Below are positions 26,149-35,023 of a stretch of DNA of 64,000 nt, in pieces (within the stretch, counting starts at the first letter, position 1; the number at the start of each line of letters is the position of its first letter). Position numbers and translations under genes: made by a program. The notes beneath the pieces were generated by a model that saw nothing but the letters and a program-made list of their open reading frames with translations, ran no database searches and was not told the DNA's origin. Source of the stretch: JAWWPG01 sp033850885 (GTDB lineage Bacteria > Actinomycetota > Actinomycetes > Propionibacteriales > Nocardioidaceae); the NCBI GenBank assembly GCA_033850885.1, contig JAWWPG010000064.1, forward strand, positions 1-64,000. Direction: 5' to 3'.

Positions 26149-27549
26149 ATGGCAGACATCCCCCAGGAACCAGACGATGAAGGCCGCGAGCCTTCCTTGC
26201 CGAACCCCTTTGCCGGTTCGCCCTTCGAGCAGATGTTCAGCAGCATGGCCAGCGGCGACATGTCGGGGCTGCAGGCGATGTTCGGACAGCTCCAGCGGAT
26301 GTTCTCGCCCCACGAGGGAACCGTCAACTGGGACTTCGCGCGCGACCTCGCCCGCCAGGTGGTGGCTCAGCGCCCGGACAGATCGGCGGACGCCGGCGAC
26401 CGGGCCAGGCTTGCAGACGTCGGCCAGCTCGCAGAGCACTGGCTCGACGCCGCCACCGACTTCCCCGCCGGTACCACCCAGATCACCGCCTGGAGCCGGG
26501 CCGAGTGGGTGGAGACGAGCATGCCGGTGTGGCAGCGCCTCGTCGAGCCGGTCGCAGAGAGCGTCGTCAAGGCGATGGGCAGCGCCCTGCCGGCGGAAGC
26601 CCAGGCGATGGCCGGCCCGATGATCGGCATGCTCACCCAGCTCGGCAGCGCGATGTTCAGCCAGCAGCTCGGTCAGGCGATCGGCGAGCTGTCCAACGAG
26701 GTCGTCTCCGCCACGGATGTCGGGTTCCCGGTCGGGGCGGAGGGCTCTCCGGCGATGGTGCTCTCGAACGCGGCGTCTTTCGGCGAGGGTCTCGGGATCG
26801 ACGAGTCCGACGTCCTGCTATACCTCGTCCTGCGGGAGTGCGCCCACCAGCGCCTCTATGCGCACGCACCATGGCTTCGCGACTACCTGTTCTCGCTCAT
26901 CGAGGGCTATGGCCGCGGCATCACGATCGACACCAGCAAGATCGAGCAGACGATCGGAAGCATCGACCCGAGCAACATCGAGGCGGTCCAGGAAGCCATG
27001 ACCGGTGGCCTTTTCGACGTCGAGCAGAGCCCCACCCAGGTGGCCGCCCTGGAGCGGCTCGAGACGGTGCTGGCCCTCATTGAGGGTTGGGTCGATGAGG
27101 TGGTCGGCCAGGCGGCGACGGCGATGCCCCAGGCCGCCGCGCTCCGTGAGGCCATGCGGCGCCGACGGGCGACCGGTGGCCCGGCCGAGGCGACGTTCGC
27201 CGCCCTGGTCGGACTGGAGCTCCGCCCGCGTCGACTGCGTGACGCGGCCACCCTATGGGGTGCGCTACGGGCAGCCGAGGGCACCGCTGTCCGGGACGCC
27301 GTCTGGGCGCACAGTGAGATGCTCCCGACCGCGGCTGACCTCGACGACCCGCTCAGCTATGCCGCGCGGACCAGGGAGGCCGACTCTGTCGACACCGAGT
27401 CTCCCGAGTTCGACGCCGCCCTCGCCGCGCTGATCCAGGAGGAGACGGGCGGAGAATCGGACCGGCCGGCCGACCAGCAGGTGACGCTCGACCCCGAGGA
27501 ACCCACGGACCCCGTCAACCCGGTCGATCCCGACGACGAAGATCGGTGA
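26149..27549 (+). CDS. DUF2342 family zinc-dependent metalloprotease/hydrolase
   Basis: About 466 residues from the ATG at 26149 (MADIPQEPDDEGREPSLPNP); a GTG three codons upstream is also in frame. The N-terminus contains MFSSMASGDMSGLQAMFGQL, the centre has VLSNAASFGEGLGIDESDVL, and the family motif LRECAHQRLYAHAPWLRD supplies the Glu and His ligands. The C-terminal tail is acidic. It is an actinobacterial protein of uncertain substrate, annotated as a putative hydrolase. It is divergent from moaE, and its stop overlaps the Nudix gene start (GTGA). Confidence 0.85.
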   Translation: MADIPQEPDDEGREPSLPNPFAGSPFEQMFSSMASGDMSGLQAMFGQLQRMFSPHEGTVNWDFARDLARQVVAQRPDRSADAGDRARLADVGQLAEHWLDAATDFPAGTTQITAWSRAEWVETSMPVWQRLVEPVAESVVKAMGSALPAEAQAMAGPMIGMLTQLGSAMFSQQLGQAIGELSNEVVSATDVGFPVGAEGSPAMVLSNAASFGEGLGIDESDVLLYLVLRECAHQRLYAHAPWLRDYLFSLIEGYGRGITIDTSKIEQTIGSIDPSNIEAVQEAMTGGLFDVEQSPTQVAALERLETVLALIEGWVDEVVGQAATAMPQAAALREAMRRRRATGGPAEATFAALVGLELRPRRLRDAATLWGALRAAEGTAVRDAVWAHSEMLPTAADLDDPLSYAARTREADSVDTESPEFDAALAALIQEETGGESDRPADQQVTLDPEEPTDPVNPVDPDDEDR

Positions 27550-28085
27550 GCCTCTACGACGACGTCGTCGCCCAGCTCACCGGGTGGGCACCTTCATGCG
27601 AGGAGCAGGCGGGCCTGCGGGCGTCGTACCTCGCCCACCTGCGCGAGCACCCGGACGGTCTGTCGCGGGATTGCCACCCGGACCACCTCACGGCGAGTGT
27701 GCTGGTCATCAACCACGAGCGGGACCGCGTGCTGCTGAACCTGCACGCCCGGTACGAGATCTGGGTCCAGTTCGGCGGACACCTGGAGCCGAAGGACCAG
27801 ACGCTTGCGGCCGCGGCGCTTCGCGAGGGAGAGGAGGAGTCGGGCATCAGCGGGCTCTGTCTCCTCGGCTCCGGACCGGCTCAGCTCAGCAGGCACGAGG
27901 TTCGGTGCGGGCCGCTTCGGCCGTCGCACCATCTCGACGTCAGGTACGTCGCGGTGGCACCGCCAGCCGCCGAACCGGTGGTCAGCAACGAGTCACTCGA
28001 TGTGAAGTGGTTCGGCTCGGCCCGGCTGCCGGAGAGCCTCGAGCCGGAGCTTCGCGACCTGGTGGGACTGGCCGCACGCCTCTAG
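27546..28085 (+). CDS. Nudix hydrolase
   Basis: A 179-residue protein starting with a GTG overlapping the previous stop. The Nudix box reads GGHLEPKDQTLAAAALREGE followed by EESGI. The REGEEESGI core is complete, but the first half has the spaced-out GGHxEPxD variant. Upstream, TASVLVINHERDRVLLNLHA forms the first strands of the fold. It probably hydrolyses a nucleoside diphosphate derivative; the substrate cannot be named. It is coupled to the DUF2342 gene. Confidence 0.88.
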   Translation: MSLYDDVVAQLTGWAPSCEEQAGLRASYLAHLREHPDGLSRDCHPDHLTASVLVINHERDRVLLNLHARYEIWVQFGGHLEPKDQTLAAAALREGEEESGISGLCLLGSGPAQLSRHEVRCGPLRPSHHLDVRYVAVAPPAAEPVVSNESLDVKWFGSARLPESLEPELRDLVGLAARL

Positions 28086-28113
28086 GCCTCAGGCAGCGGC
28101 GCCGACCACCAAC

Positions 28114-28179
28114 GAGGCCCCCAGGGCCCGGAAACGTTCGCCTTCCCCTTGCGAACGCTTCCGTTATCCCGGGGGCCTC
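28114..28179. repeat. Long nested inverted repeat after the Nudix gene
   Basis: GAGGCCCCC at 28114 pairs with GGGGGCCTC at 28171. An inner CGTTCGC at 28135 pairs with GCGAACG at 28151. It lies 29 bp past the Nudix stop and may act as a terminator or RNA structure. No T-run follows. Confidence 0.55.
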
Positions 28180-28227
28180 ACTGATGGACATGACGTTAGT
28201 TGGGGTCTGTCGCCGTCGTCAACGACG

Positions 28228-28411
28228 TCGTCCACGAACTGTGGATGTCCCTGTGGAACAAGGGGTTCTGAGACCGTGAAGGCTGTGGATGACCAGTGGA
28301 CAACGCCAGCCATCGATGTGGACATCGGCCTCCTCATGGGCAGGCCCCGGTTCGCTGACCTGGGAGATCCCGGTGCACCGGGTGTGGACCGCAGAAAGTT
28401 CGTCGTCCACA
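28228..28411. promoter_or_regulatory. Cluster of DnaA-box-like sequences in a gene-free stretch
   Basis: In the gap between 28086 and 28482, where no gene is seen, several 9-mers resemble the DnaA box (TTGTCCACA or TTATCCACA, here read on either strand). They are TGTGGATGA (28284), AGTGGACAA (28295), TGTGGACAT (28317) and TCGTCCACA (28403), each one mismatch from consensus. Weaker ones are TCGTCCACG (28228), TGTGGATGT (28240), TGTGGAACA (28252) and TGTGGACCG (28383). Eight sites in 184 bp is far denser than elsewhere in the window by eye. There is no dnaA or dnaN nearby, so this is not an obvious oriC. Confidence 0.4.
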
Positions 28412-28482
28412 AGTCCCCGACCTGCCGCCCGGACCGCGTCCTGTAGCACGGAACTGTCGCGGGTGCCGACTAGTTTTGGGGG

Positions 28483-29037
28483 ATGGATGACGCATCCGCC
28501 TCCCCGCGTGTCGAGGTACGGCGGTCGGCCCGCCGTACCCGAACGGTCTCTGCGTATCGCGAGAAGGACACCATCGTGGTGATGATCCCGGCCCGCCTCA
28601 CCGCCGCCGAGGAGCGGGAGTGGGTGGGTCGGATGATCGACCGCGTCAACCGGGCCGAAAGCCGTCGGCTGCCCTCGGAGAAGGACCTGATGGCGCGCGC
28701 GGGCAGGCTGTCCGAGCGGTACCTCGACGGGCTCGCCAAACCCGTCTCGGTCCGGTGGGTCGACAACCAAAGCTCCCGGTGGGGATCGTGCACCCCCGCC
28801 GACGGCACGATCCGCATCTCCGGACGGGTCCGGGGGATGCCTGGGTACGTCGTCGACTACGTCATCCTGCACGAGCTCACCCACCTGCTCGCCCACGGCC
28901 ATGACGACGTGTTCTGGGCGTGGGTCGGCCGTTACCCGCACACGGAGCGGGCCCGCGGCTTCCTCGAAGGGGTCTCCGCCACCGCACGCCTCCAGATCAG
29001 CGACGACGACGAGGAGGGCCAAGCCAGGGGCCCGTGA
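28483..29037 (+). CDS. YgjP-like (M48-type) metallopeptidase
   Basis: A 184-residue protein. The zinc motif HELTHLLAHGHDDVFWAWV provides HExxH and a downstream His. The preceding SVRWVDNQSSRWGSCTPADG and GYVVDYVILHE are typical of the YgjP/DUF45 family. No signal peptide is visible, so it is probably cytosolic. A GGGGG run before the ATG serves as ribosome site. Substrate unknown. Confidence 0.88.
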   Translation: MDDASASPRVEVRRSARRTRTVSAYREKDTIVVMIPARLTAAEEREWVGRMIDRVNRAESRRLPSEKDLMARAGRLSERYLDGLAKPVSVRWVDNQSSRWGSCTPADGTIRISGRVRGMPGYVVDYVILHELTHLLAHGHDDVFWAWVGRYPHTERARGFLEGVSATARLQISDDDEEGQARGP

Positions 29038-29177
29038 GCGCGGTGAGCGGACGCTGCTGGTGCCCGCCTCCACGCCCCACGAGGTCGCCGAGGTCGCCGA
29101 GGTCGCCGCTTCTGACCCGTTTTGCGGCTTTCTCTGAGCGCGAAGCTCTTCTTGACGGCCTCGCTGCGTGGTGGCGC

Positions 29178-29207
29178 TTGGGAACGCGCGTCACGCCCGC
29201 GTATGGT
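29178..29207 (+). promoter_or_regulatory. Candidate promoter for the DUF5679 gene
   Basis: TTGGGA (29178) and TATGGT (29202) are separated by 18 bp, a plausible housekeeping sigma pair, about 119 bp before the ATG at 29326. Confidence 0.35.
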
Positions 29208-29325
29208 GGCGCGGTGTCGGCGTGCCCGCCGGCACGAATTCGGTGGCTCAACTGAGCATCGGCGGAAGCGATCACGCGGCCGGTGGTGTGACCATGGAGC
29301 GCCCGGACAACTGGAGGAGGCTCCG

Positions 29326-29484
29326 ATGGCGGAGACTTGGAGCGGTGAGTTCTACTGCGTGAAGTGCAAGGCGAAGCGTGAGGCGAGCGGCGAGGTCCGT
29401 GTCAACGACAAGGGGACCCGGATGGCGAAGGCCGTCTGCCCCGTCTGCGGCACCAACTTGAACCGGATCCTCGGCAGGGCCTGA
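29326..29484 (+). CDS. DUF5679 small zinc-ribbon protein
   Basis: A 52-residue protein beginning MAETWSGEFYCVKCKAKREA, with a perfect GGAGGAGG ribosome site. Two Cys pairs (CVKC and CPVC) form a zinc ribbon. Basic residues between them suggest nucleic-acid or ribosome contact. The family is highly conserved in actinobacteria with unknown function. A strong hairpin follows the stop. Confidence 0.88.
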   Translation: MAETWSGEFYCVKCKAKREASGEVRVNDKGTRMAKAVCPVCGTNLNRILGRA

Positions 29485-29499
29485 CACCGACGTCGCGAT

Positions 29500-29537
29500 G
29501 ACGAGGCGGGCTCTCAGCCGAGAGGGCCCGCCTCGTC
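29500..29537 (+). terminator. Hairpin downstream of the DUF5679 gene
   Basis: GACGAGGCGGGC pairs with GCCCGCCTCGTC, extended by CTC/GAG towards the loop. There is no T-run; several CTGCCCG repeats follow instead. Confidence 0.55.
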
Positions 29538-29679
29538 CCCTGCCCGCTGCCCGCTGCCCGCTGCCCGCGGCCTGTGGCCTGTGGATGAACGGGCGGCCAC
29601 GTCGGCGAGGTTTGGCAGGCTTTCTCCTGGGCCGCGCGTCAACGCGTGGGCTGTCAGAGTCCGTGGAGGGGGCCACCAG

Positions 29680-30573
29680 ATGCGACCGATGCTCCGGCCA
29701 GGCTTGAACGTGCTGCGTCGCGACGTTCGCACCCTCCAGCTCGGTCTCGAGTGGCCCGGCCTCGCCGCCCTGCAGGCTTCCGCGAGTGTGCGGGCCGTCC
29801 TCGCCGCCGTGGACGGCTTCCGCGACGTCAGCGGAGTCGTGCTCGCCGCCGAGGCAGCCGGCATCACCACCGACGACGCCCTGCAGGCAGTCGAGGCTCT
29901 GCTCGACGCCGGTGCTCTCGTCGACCAGTCCGCGGTGCGACCGGGACACGTCGACGACTCGACGTGGGCGGCGATGTGGCTGCTGGCCGGCCCGGCTGGC
30001 ACGGCGCATGACGTCCTCTCGTCCCGGCGACAGGTCCGGGTCTGGGTCACGGGATCGGGCCGCATCTCCGCCATGGTGCGTTCGCTGGTCGCGGCCGAGC
30101 AGGTCACGGTGACCGACACCCCTGCCAAGAGCACGCTCGTCGTCGTCGCGGCCGACATGGAACCGCCTCGGGCGGCCGTCGACGAGACGATGCGGCTCGG
30201 GGTGCCCTTCCTGTGTGTCGGGGTCCGCGAGCTGGTGGGTCTGGTGGGCCCGTTCGTCGTACCTGGCCGAACTGCATGCCTGCGCTGCGTGGACCTCAGC
30301 CGATCACAGGTAGACCCCTGCTGGACGACGCTCGTCGACTCGGCCCAGACCACGCCGGCGAAGACCCACTCGTGCCCGCCCTCGCTCGTAGCAATGACTG
30401 CCGGCTATGCCGCACAGGAGGTCGTGCTGTGGGCGAGCGGTGCGCTGCCCGTCTGCTGCGACAACGTCGTCGAGATCCCGCACGGCCTTGGCACGGTGCA
30501 GACCGTCGGATTACAACAACACCCTCATTGCGGCTGTGGTTGGGGCACGGAGCACGAGACAATGGGCGCATGA
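29680..30573 (+). CDS. ThiF-like / TOMM leader-peptide-binding-like protein
   Basis: A 297-residue protein from the ATG at 29680, which has a GGAGGGGG ribosome site; upstream starts lack one. Residues 5-75 resemble a winged-helix leader-binding (RRE-like) domain, with a region ending ALLDAGALVD. A Rossmann-like segment follows (VRVWVTGSGRISAMVRSLVA). Cys motifs CLRC and CGCG flank the end of a ThiF/E1-like fold and could bind zinc. Relatives are annotated as TOMM precursor leader peptide-binding proteins. No YcaO cyclodehydratase or precursor peptide is near. It is coupled to the ABC1 kinase by an ATGA overlap, and its position fits Rv3196 of M. tuberculosis. Confidence 0.7.
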   Translation: MRPMLRPGLNVLRRDVRTLQLGLEWPGLAALQASASVRAVLAAVDGFRDVSGVVLAAEAAGITTDDALQAVEALLDAGALVDQSAVRPGHVDDSTWAAMWLLAGPAGTAHDVLSSRRQVRVWVTGSGRISAMVRSLVAAEQVTVTDTPAKSTLVVVAADMEPPRAAVDETMRLGVPFLCVGVRELVGLVGPFVVPGRTACLRCVDLSRSQVDPCWTTLVDSAQTTPAKTHSCPPSLVAMTAGYAAQEVVLWASGALPVCCDNVVEIPHGLGTVQTVGLQQHPHCGCGWGTEHETMGA

Positions 30574-31895
30574 CCGACCTGCCGAAGAAGGCTGTTGTCC
30601 GCACGGCTCGCCTCGCGACACTGCCGCTCGGCTTCGCCGGCCGGGCGACCCTTGGAGTGGGCAAGCGGCTGCGGGGGACCCCGGCCGACACGGTGACCGC
30701 CCAGGTCCAGCAGCGCACCGCCGAGCAGCTCTTCAAGGTGCTGGGAGAGCTCAAGGGCGGTGCGATGAAGTTCGGCCAGGCCCTGTCAGTCTTCGAGGCG
30801 GCGCTGCCGGAAGGCATCGTGGCCCCCTATCGGGCAACCCTGACGAAGCTTCAGGACGCCGCTCCCCCGATGTCGTCGACGCTGGTGCACCAGGTACTGG
30901 CGCGCGAGCTCGGCAGCGACTGGCGTCGCCGGTTCAGCAGGTTCGACGACGACCCAGCGGCGGCGGCCTCGATCGGGCAGGTGCATCGCGCGCGCTGGCA
31001 CGACGGACGCGAGGTCGCGGTCAAGATCCAGTACCCCGGCGCCGGGGAGGCCCTCACCAGCGACCTGCGGCAGATCTCCCGGGTGGCGAAGCTCGTCGGG
31101 GTGTGGATCCCCGGGATCGACATCGGCCCGTTGGTCGCCGAGCTGCAGGCGCGGGTCGCCGAGGAGCTCGACTACTCCCTGGAAGCGCAGGCCCAGCAGA
31201 CCTTCGCCGAGGCGTTCCGTGGTGACCCCGATATCGCCGTACCCGACGTCGTCACCCACACCGACCGGGTACTGGTCTCGGACTGGCTCGAGTCGGACCG
31301 CTCGCTCGCGAGACTCATCGCAGACGGGAGCCAGCACGACCGCGATCGGTACGGTGAGCTCTACGTCCGTTTCCTCTTCTCGGGACCGGCCCGCGCCGGT
31401 CTGTTGCACGCCGACCCGCACCCGGGCAACTTCCGGGTGATGCCGGACGGCCGGCTCGGGGTCGTCGACTACGGCGCAGTCGCCCGGCTTGCGGGTGGCG
31501 GTTTGCCGCTGATGATCGGGACGCTCATGGGTCACGCCGTCCGGGACGAGTACGACGAGGTGCTGGTCGGCTTGCGCGCCGCCGGGTTCATCAAGCCGTC
31601 CGTGCGTGTCGGCGCCGACGAACTGCGCGCCTACCTGGGACCGTTCCTCGAGCCCGCCGCGACCGAGACCTTCCAGTTCTCCCGGCAGTGGATGCGGGGC
31701 CAGTTCGCCCGCATCAACGACCCGCGCCAGCCCGGCTACACCACGATGCTGAAGATCAACCTGCCACCGGAGTTCCTGCTGATCCATCGGGTCTGGCTCG
31801 GCGGCATCGGGGTGCTGTCACAGCTCGAGGCCCAGGCGCCGTTCGCGTCGATCCTCGCCGACTCGCTTCCCGGGTTCACGCCCGTCGGGAGCTGA
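30570..31895 (+). CDS. ABC1/UbiB-family atypical kinase
   Basis: A 441-residue protein. The KxGQ motif lies in LKGGAMKFGQALS (about 61-73), the Ala-rich loop in AAAASIGQVHRARWHDG, an ATP-binding Lys in EVAVKIQYPG, the catalytic loop in LLHADPHPGNFRV, and the metal site in LGVVDYGAVARL. These are the hallmarks of UbiB/COQ8 proteins, linked to isoprenoid-quinone lipid metabolism. A conserved neighbour of whiB7 in mycobacteria (Rv3197). Here the two are separated by a 4-kb insert. Confidence 0.92.
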   Translation: MTDLPKKAVVRTARLATLPLGFAGRATLGVGKRLRGTPADTVTAQVQQRTAEQLFKVLGELKGGAMKFGQALSVFEAALPEGIVAPYRATLTKLQDAAPPMSSTLVHQVLARELGSDWRRRFSRFDDDPAAAASIGQVHRARWHDGREVAVKIQYPGAGEALTSDLRQISRVAKLVGVWIPGIDIGPLVAELQARVAEELDYSLEAQAQQTFAEAFRGDPDIAVPDVVTHTDRVLVSDWLESDRSLARLIADGSQHDRDRYGELYVRFLFSGPARAGLLHADPHPGNFRVMPDGRLGVVDYGAVARLAGGGLPLMIGTLMGHAVRDEYDEVLVGLRAAGFIKPSVRVGADELRAYLGPFLEPAATETFQFSRQWMRGQFARINDPRQPGYTTMLKINLPPEFLLIHRVWLGGIGVLSQLEAQAPFASILADSLPGFTPVGS

Positions 31896-32546
31896 CCCGC
31901 GGGCGTCGGACACTTCGGCTCTTCTCTGTTGTCAAGGGCGTGGTCCCGTTGCCTTTGAGGTGCACCAGCGCTTGTCGCCGTCAAGGTCGTTAGTCCGGTG
32001 GGGCGCTCCACCTTGACGGCTCCTGCGCGCCGGTGCGGTGGGCTGGCTGCCGGGGCCGCGTGGTAGGTTTCGCGTGCCCGGGGTGGGAGTACCGTCGGGT
32101 TTGCGGGTCCGGGAAGGATTGGTGGCGTATTCGCCTCGGATGGTGCGCGTCGGGGTGCAAGAAGGCTGGCTGATGCTGACGAGGGGTCTTAGTCGTCGCG
32201 TCTTGCTGCGACCGGGATTGCGTGTGACAGGACTCTTGGCCGGAGCCGTTCGGGATCTGGTGCACACGACTACGTCATGGGTTCGACAGCTCTCGATCCG
32301 TCAAGGCCCGACGTGTGCGCCGAAGTGGCCACTACGTGGCCACCTGCCTCGGGCGCGTCAGCGTCCCCGGTTGGACCGGACCGGTGCGTGCCGAGCACCG
32401 GAAGATGCAACCCGTAGCGTCTTCGGTACGACCAGGCATGCTCCCATCACCCGGCGTCGTGCGGCCGCCGGCAAGTCGCCTGACGGGCTCAACGGTCCAC
32501 GCCGTACCCCGACGGGAACATCCGGCCGTCCGGCTGGAGGGAGCGC
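31896..32546. other. Gene-free stretch with an inverted repeat, possible left end of an insertion
   Basis: No convincing gene is seen in 650 bp. Open frames on both strands are Arg/Pro/Thr-rich and lack family likeness. A perfect 11-bp inverted repeat (GCCGTCAAGGT at 31977 and ACCTTGACGGC at 32010) lies about 80 bp past the ABC1 stop. The stretch marks the left edge of the region that breaks conserved gene order. Confidence 0.4.
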
Positions 32547-33257
32547 TCACCACACGCCTGGGATGACTCGTCGGCGCACCCGCTGGCGATACGCCAGATA
32601 GTCCCGGTTGGTGCCGAGCAAGCGCTCCTCAGCCAGTGCCCGACCGCCGTTGCAGAGCGTGCCGATCACCACGATGGCTGCGTTCCGCACGGACAAGCTC
32701 TGCAGCAGGTAGCCCGACTCTAGCAAGAGGTAGGAGGCATACATCGGGTGGCGGACGACGGTGTAGGCACCGCGCGTCACGACACCTCGATCGGCGGCGG
32801 CGAAGCCGAACGAGCGCCCCAGGGTCAGGATGCACGCCACGACCACGGCGACGCCGACCAGCTGCAGCACGGTACCTGCCCAGATCCCCCAGGCCGGATG
32901 CTCACCGTCCGGCCGCAGGAGGACGCCGATGAAGGTTCCGGTGAAGGCGAGGCACCAGTCATCCAGGCGGCGGGTCACCCGTCGCGCGGGCCGCCGGATC
33001 AGGTAGGCGCCGGCCACGAGCGTCTGTTGGACAGAGAACACGATGCCGATCGGGCGGTGCGACTGAAGGTAGAAGTGCAGGGAGGAGTAGACGAACACCG
33101 CTGCGCTGGCTGCTCCGACGACGTTGGCGCACACCCTGAGGAACCGCTGCCATCGGGGTGTCCGCACCAGGGAGGTCGTGATCGGTCCGGGGATCCCCGT
33201 GTCAGCCGATCCCTCGTCGCTGAGGGCGCAGGAGTGTGGCACGGGAGAGATCGTCAT
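32547..33257 (-). CDS. Isoprenylcysteine methyltransferase-family membrane protein
   Basis: A 236-residue protein with about five membrane helices. The C-terminal ICMT/PEMT signature reads RGVVTRGAYTVVRHPMYASY, followed by EERLLGTNRDYLAYRQRVRR. These bind S-adenosylmethionine in related methyltransferases. Bacterial members methylate lipids or small molecules; the substrate here is unknown. It follows DoxX by 12 bp and is the last gene of a four-gene minus-strand cassette. Confidence 0.8.
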   Translation of the reverse strand: MTISPVPHSCALSDEGSADTGIPGPITTSLVRTPRWQRFLRVCANVVGAASAAVFVYSSLHFYLQSHRPIGIVFSVQQTLVAGAYLIRRPARRVTRRLDDWCLAFTGTFIGVLLRPDGEHPAWGIWAGTVLQLVGVAVVVACILTLGRSFGFAAADRGVVTRGAYTVVRHPMYASYLLLESGYLLQSLSVRNAAIVVIGTLCNGGRALAEERLLGTNRDYLAYRQRVRRRVIPGVW

Positions 33258-33269
33258 GATGACGGTGGT

Positions 33270-33827
33270 CTACACCCGGCTCGTGTGGGCGAGGTCGCCA
33301 CTCGACGAGGCAACCTGTCTTCCCCGACGGAGGGCACGGGAGATCAGGTCGTCGATGCTGAATCGGCCACCGCCGACGAGCGCCGCTGCGAGTGCCAAGG
33401 CGCCCAGGGCCAGGTTCAGCTGGTAACCGGGAGGGGAGGTTGACGAGCTCAGTCCGGTGGCCCAGGTGACGGTGACCGTCGCCAGCAGCATGTCGCCGAA
33501 CAGTGCCAACCCGGCCAGGCGGGTACAGAAGCCGAGCGCCATGGCGACTCCACCGCCGAACTCGGTCACGCCGGCCAGCAGGGCGAAGAGCTCTCCGGGT
33601 CGCAGATGCGCGGTCTGCGACATGTAGAGCGCTGTCTGGTGGATGCCGTTCGGCCCGGCGCCCGGGAACGCGCCGAAGAGCTTCGCGGCGCCGTAGTAGA
33701 GGAAGACCCAAGCCAGGGCGATCCGCACGACGAGGAGGGCTACGTCCACCGTCAGCCCACCTGAGCTGGTACCGAACAGAATGCGCAGCGACTGTATGGA
33801 ACGGCGCCGAGGCGCCGTGGTGCTCAT
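33270..33827 (-). CDS. DoxX family membrane protein
   Basis: A 185-residue protein from the ATG at 33827, which overlaps the hydroxylase stop (ATGA). A longer frame lies within the neighbouring gene and is not coding. Four membrane helices are seen (ALLVVRIALAWVFLYYGAAK is the first), with the family pattern GAAKLFGAF and VTEFGGGVAMALGF. DoxX proteins are small quinone- or redox-linked membrane proteins. Coupling to the hydroxylase suggests shared lipid or redox chemistry. Confidence 0.85.
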   Translation of the reverse strand: MSTTAPRRRSIQSLRILFGTSSGGLTVDVALLVVRIALAWVFLYYGAAKLFGAFPGAGPNGIHQTALYMSQTAHLRPGELFALLAGVTEFGGGVAMALGFCTRLAGLALFGDMLLATVTVTWATGLSSSTSPPGYQLNLALGALALAAALVGGGRFSIDDLISRALRRGRQVASSSGDLAHTSRV

Positions 33828-34963
33828 CGGTCTGCCGCGGGCGGCTCGCTCGCCGCCGTCGGGGTCGATGCTGTGGAACCCGTCATCGTACCCGCTTCTC
33901 GGTCTGGTTGAGGAGCTCGAGCAGGTTCGCGGATGGAGGCGAGCTCGACCGGTCCGTCCAGCGGCCGGAACGGTCCCACGAGCTGGGCGGCGAAGACCGA
34001 GAGGTGGTGCGGACGGGCTCCCTGCTGTTCGATCCTGAGAGGTCGCTGCGCCAGGCCCGTGTCGGCCCTGATCGTGTCGGGAGTCGGGAACAACGCACGA
34101 TGGGAGAGCTGGTCCCAGATCGTCAGCGTGAAGCCGAGGTTCAGGTCCTGGGGACCCACCAGACGGTGGTGGATGCGGTGGTAGTTCGGACTGACGAACA
34201 CTCGCTCGAGTGGTCCGAAGCCCAGGTTGGTGTTGGAGTGCGCGAAAGCGACCGAGCCGCCGTAGACCACGAGCAACAGGGTCGGTAGCTCGCCGTTGGC
34301 GAGCAGCACCAGCGCCGGGATCACGGCCAGCACGTAGGAGACGTGGATGAGGGGATGGGTCCGGAACACCGTGAGGACGTTCATGTCTTCTTGGGAGTGG
34401 TGGAGCTCGTGGAACCGCCACAACATGCGCACCCGGTGATTGGCCAGATGCACCAACCAGTTGCAGCCGTCCATCGCCACCACGATCGCGAGGATCGCGC
34501 CCCAGCGTGGAACCGTCCCGATCCGGGGGAGGATGACCCACGGAAGCTCGCGTCGTACGACCTCGTCGAGCGAGAGGGTGAGTGCGGTCACCAGGGGCAG
34601 CACGACGACGACGTTGAGGACGGTGTAGAGCACGTCATGGCGATGCCCACGGGCCACGAGTGGTCGCAGCTGGGCAGGGCGCACCCGCTCAGCGACGAGG
34701 AACACAGCGATCATCGCAAAGGCCAGTGGTCCGATCGTGACTGCGCGAAGGCTCGTTAACGAACCGCCGAAGTCCACCCCACCCCAGTGCGTCGCCCAAC
34801 CGACCCCGACCAAGACCAGGGCGAGCGCCGGTATCAGCAGGGCGGGGAGGTAGATGTGGGACGAGACCCACTCCCACACTTTCCCGCCGGCAGCACGGAG
34901 GGACGTGCCGGGCTTCGCCGCGGTGGTCGTCGGCGTGGCCGCCTCATAGGTCCTCTGCGCCAT
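33824..34963 (-). CDS. Sterol desaturase / fatty acid hydroxylase family protein
   Basis: About 379 residues from the ATG at 34963, which has a GGAGAG ribosome site. Four to five membrane helices and the di-iron His boxes are present: HLANHR, FHELHHSQEDMNV, and NYHRIHHRLVG. This is the FA_hydroxylase fold that inserts oxygen or a double bond into a lipid. The C-terminal 60 residues are Pro/Ala-rich and unassigned. It sits between a secreted lipoprotein and DoxX in a cassette absent from the mycobacterial order. Confidence 0.85.
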   Translation of the reverse strand: MAQRTYEAATPTTTAAKPGTSLRAAGGKVWEWVSSHIYLPALLIPALALVLVGVGWATHWGGVDFGGSLTSLRAVTIGPLAFAMIAVFLVAERVRPAQLRPLVARGHRHDVLYTVLNVVVVLPLVTALTLSLDEVVRRELPWVILPRIGTVPRWGAILAIVVAMDGCNWLVHLANHRVRMLWRFHELHHSQEDMNVLTVFRTHPLIHVSYVLAVIPALVLLANGELPTLLLVVYGGSVAFAHSNTNLGFGPLERVFVSPNYHRIHHRLVGPQDLNLGFTLTIWDQLSHRALFPTPDTIRADTGLAQRPLRIEQQGARPHHLSVFAAQLVGPFRPLDGPVELASIREPARAPQPDREAGTMTGSTASTPTAASEPPAADR

Positions 34964-35023
34964 GGTTGTCTCTCCTCTGCACCACTGGTGACTCTCCGGC
35001 AACGGCAGCGTGCGCGTCGCCCT

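Noticed and set aside
28219..29073. Open frame of 284 codons opposite the YgjP-like gene and over the DnaA-like cluster
   Set aside because: No ribosome site and antisense-like composition; HELTH motif is on the other strand.
32038..32601. Open frame of 187 codons in the gap after the ABC1 gene
   Set aside because: Arg/Thr/Pro-rich, no ribosome site, overlaps the end of the methyltransferase gene.
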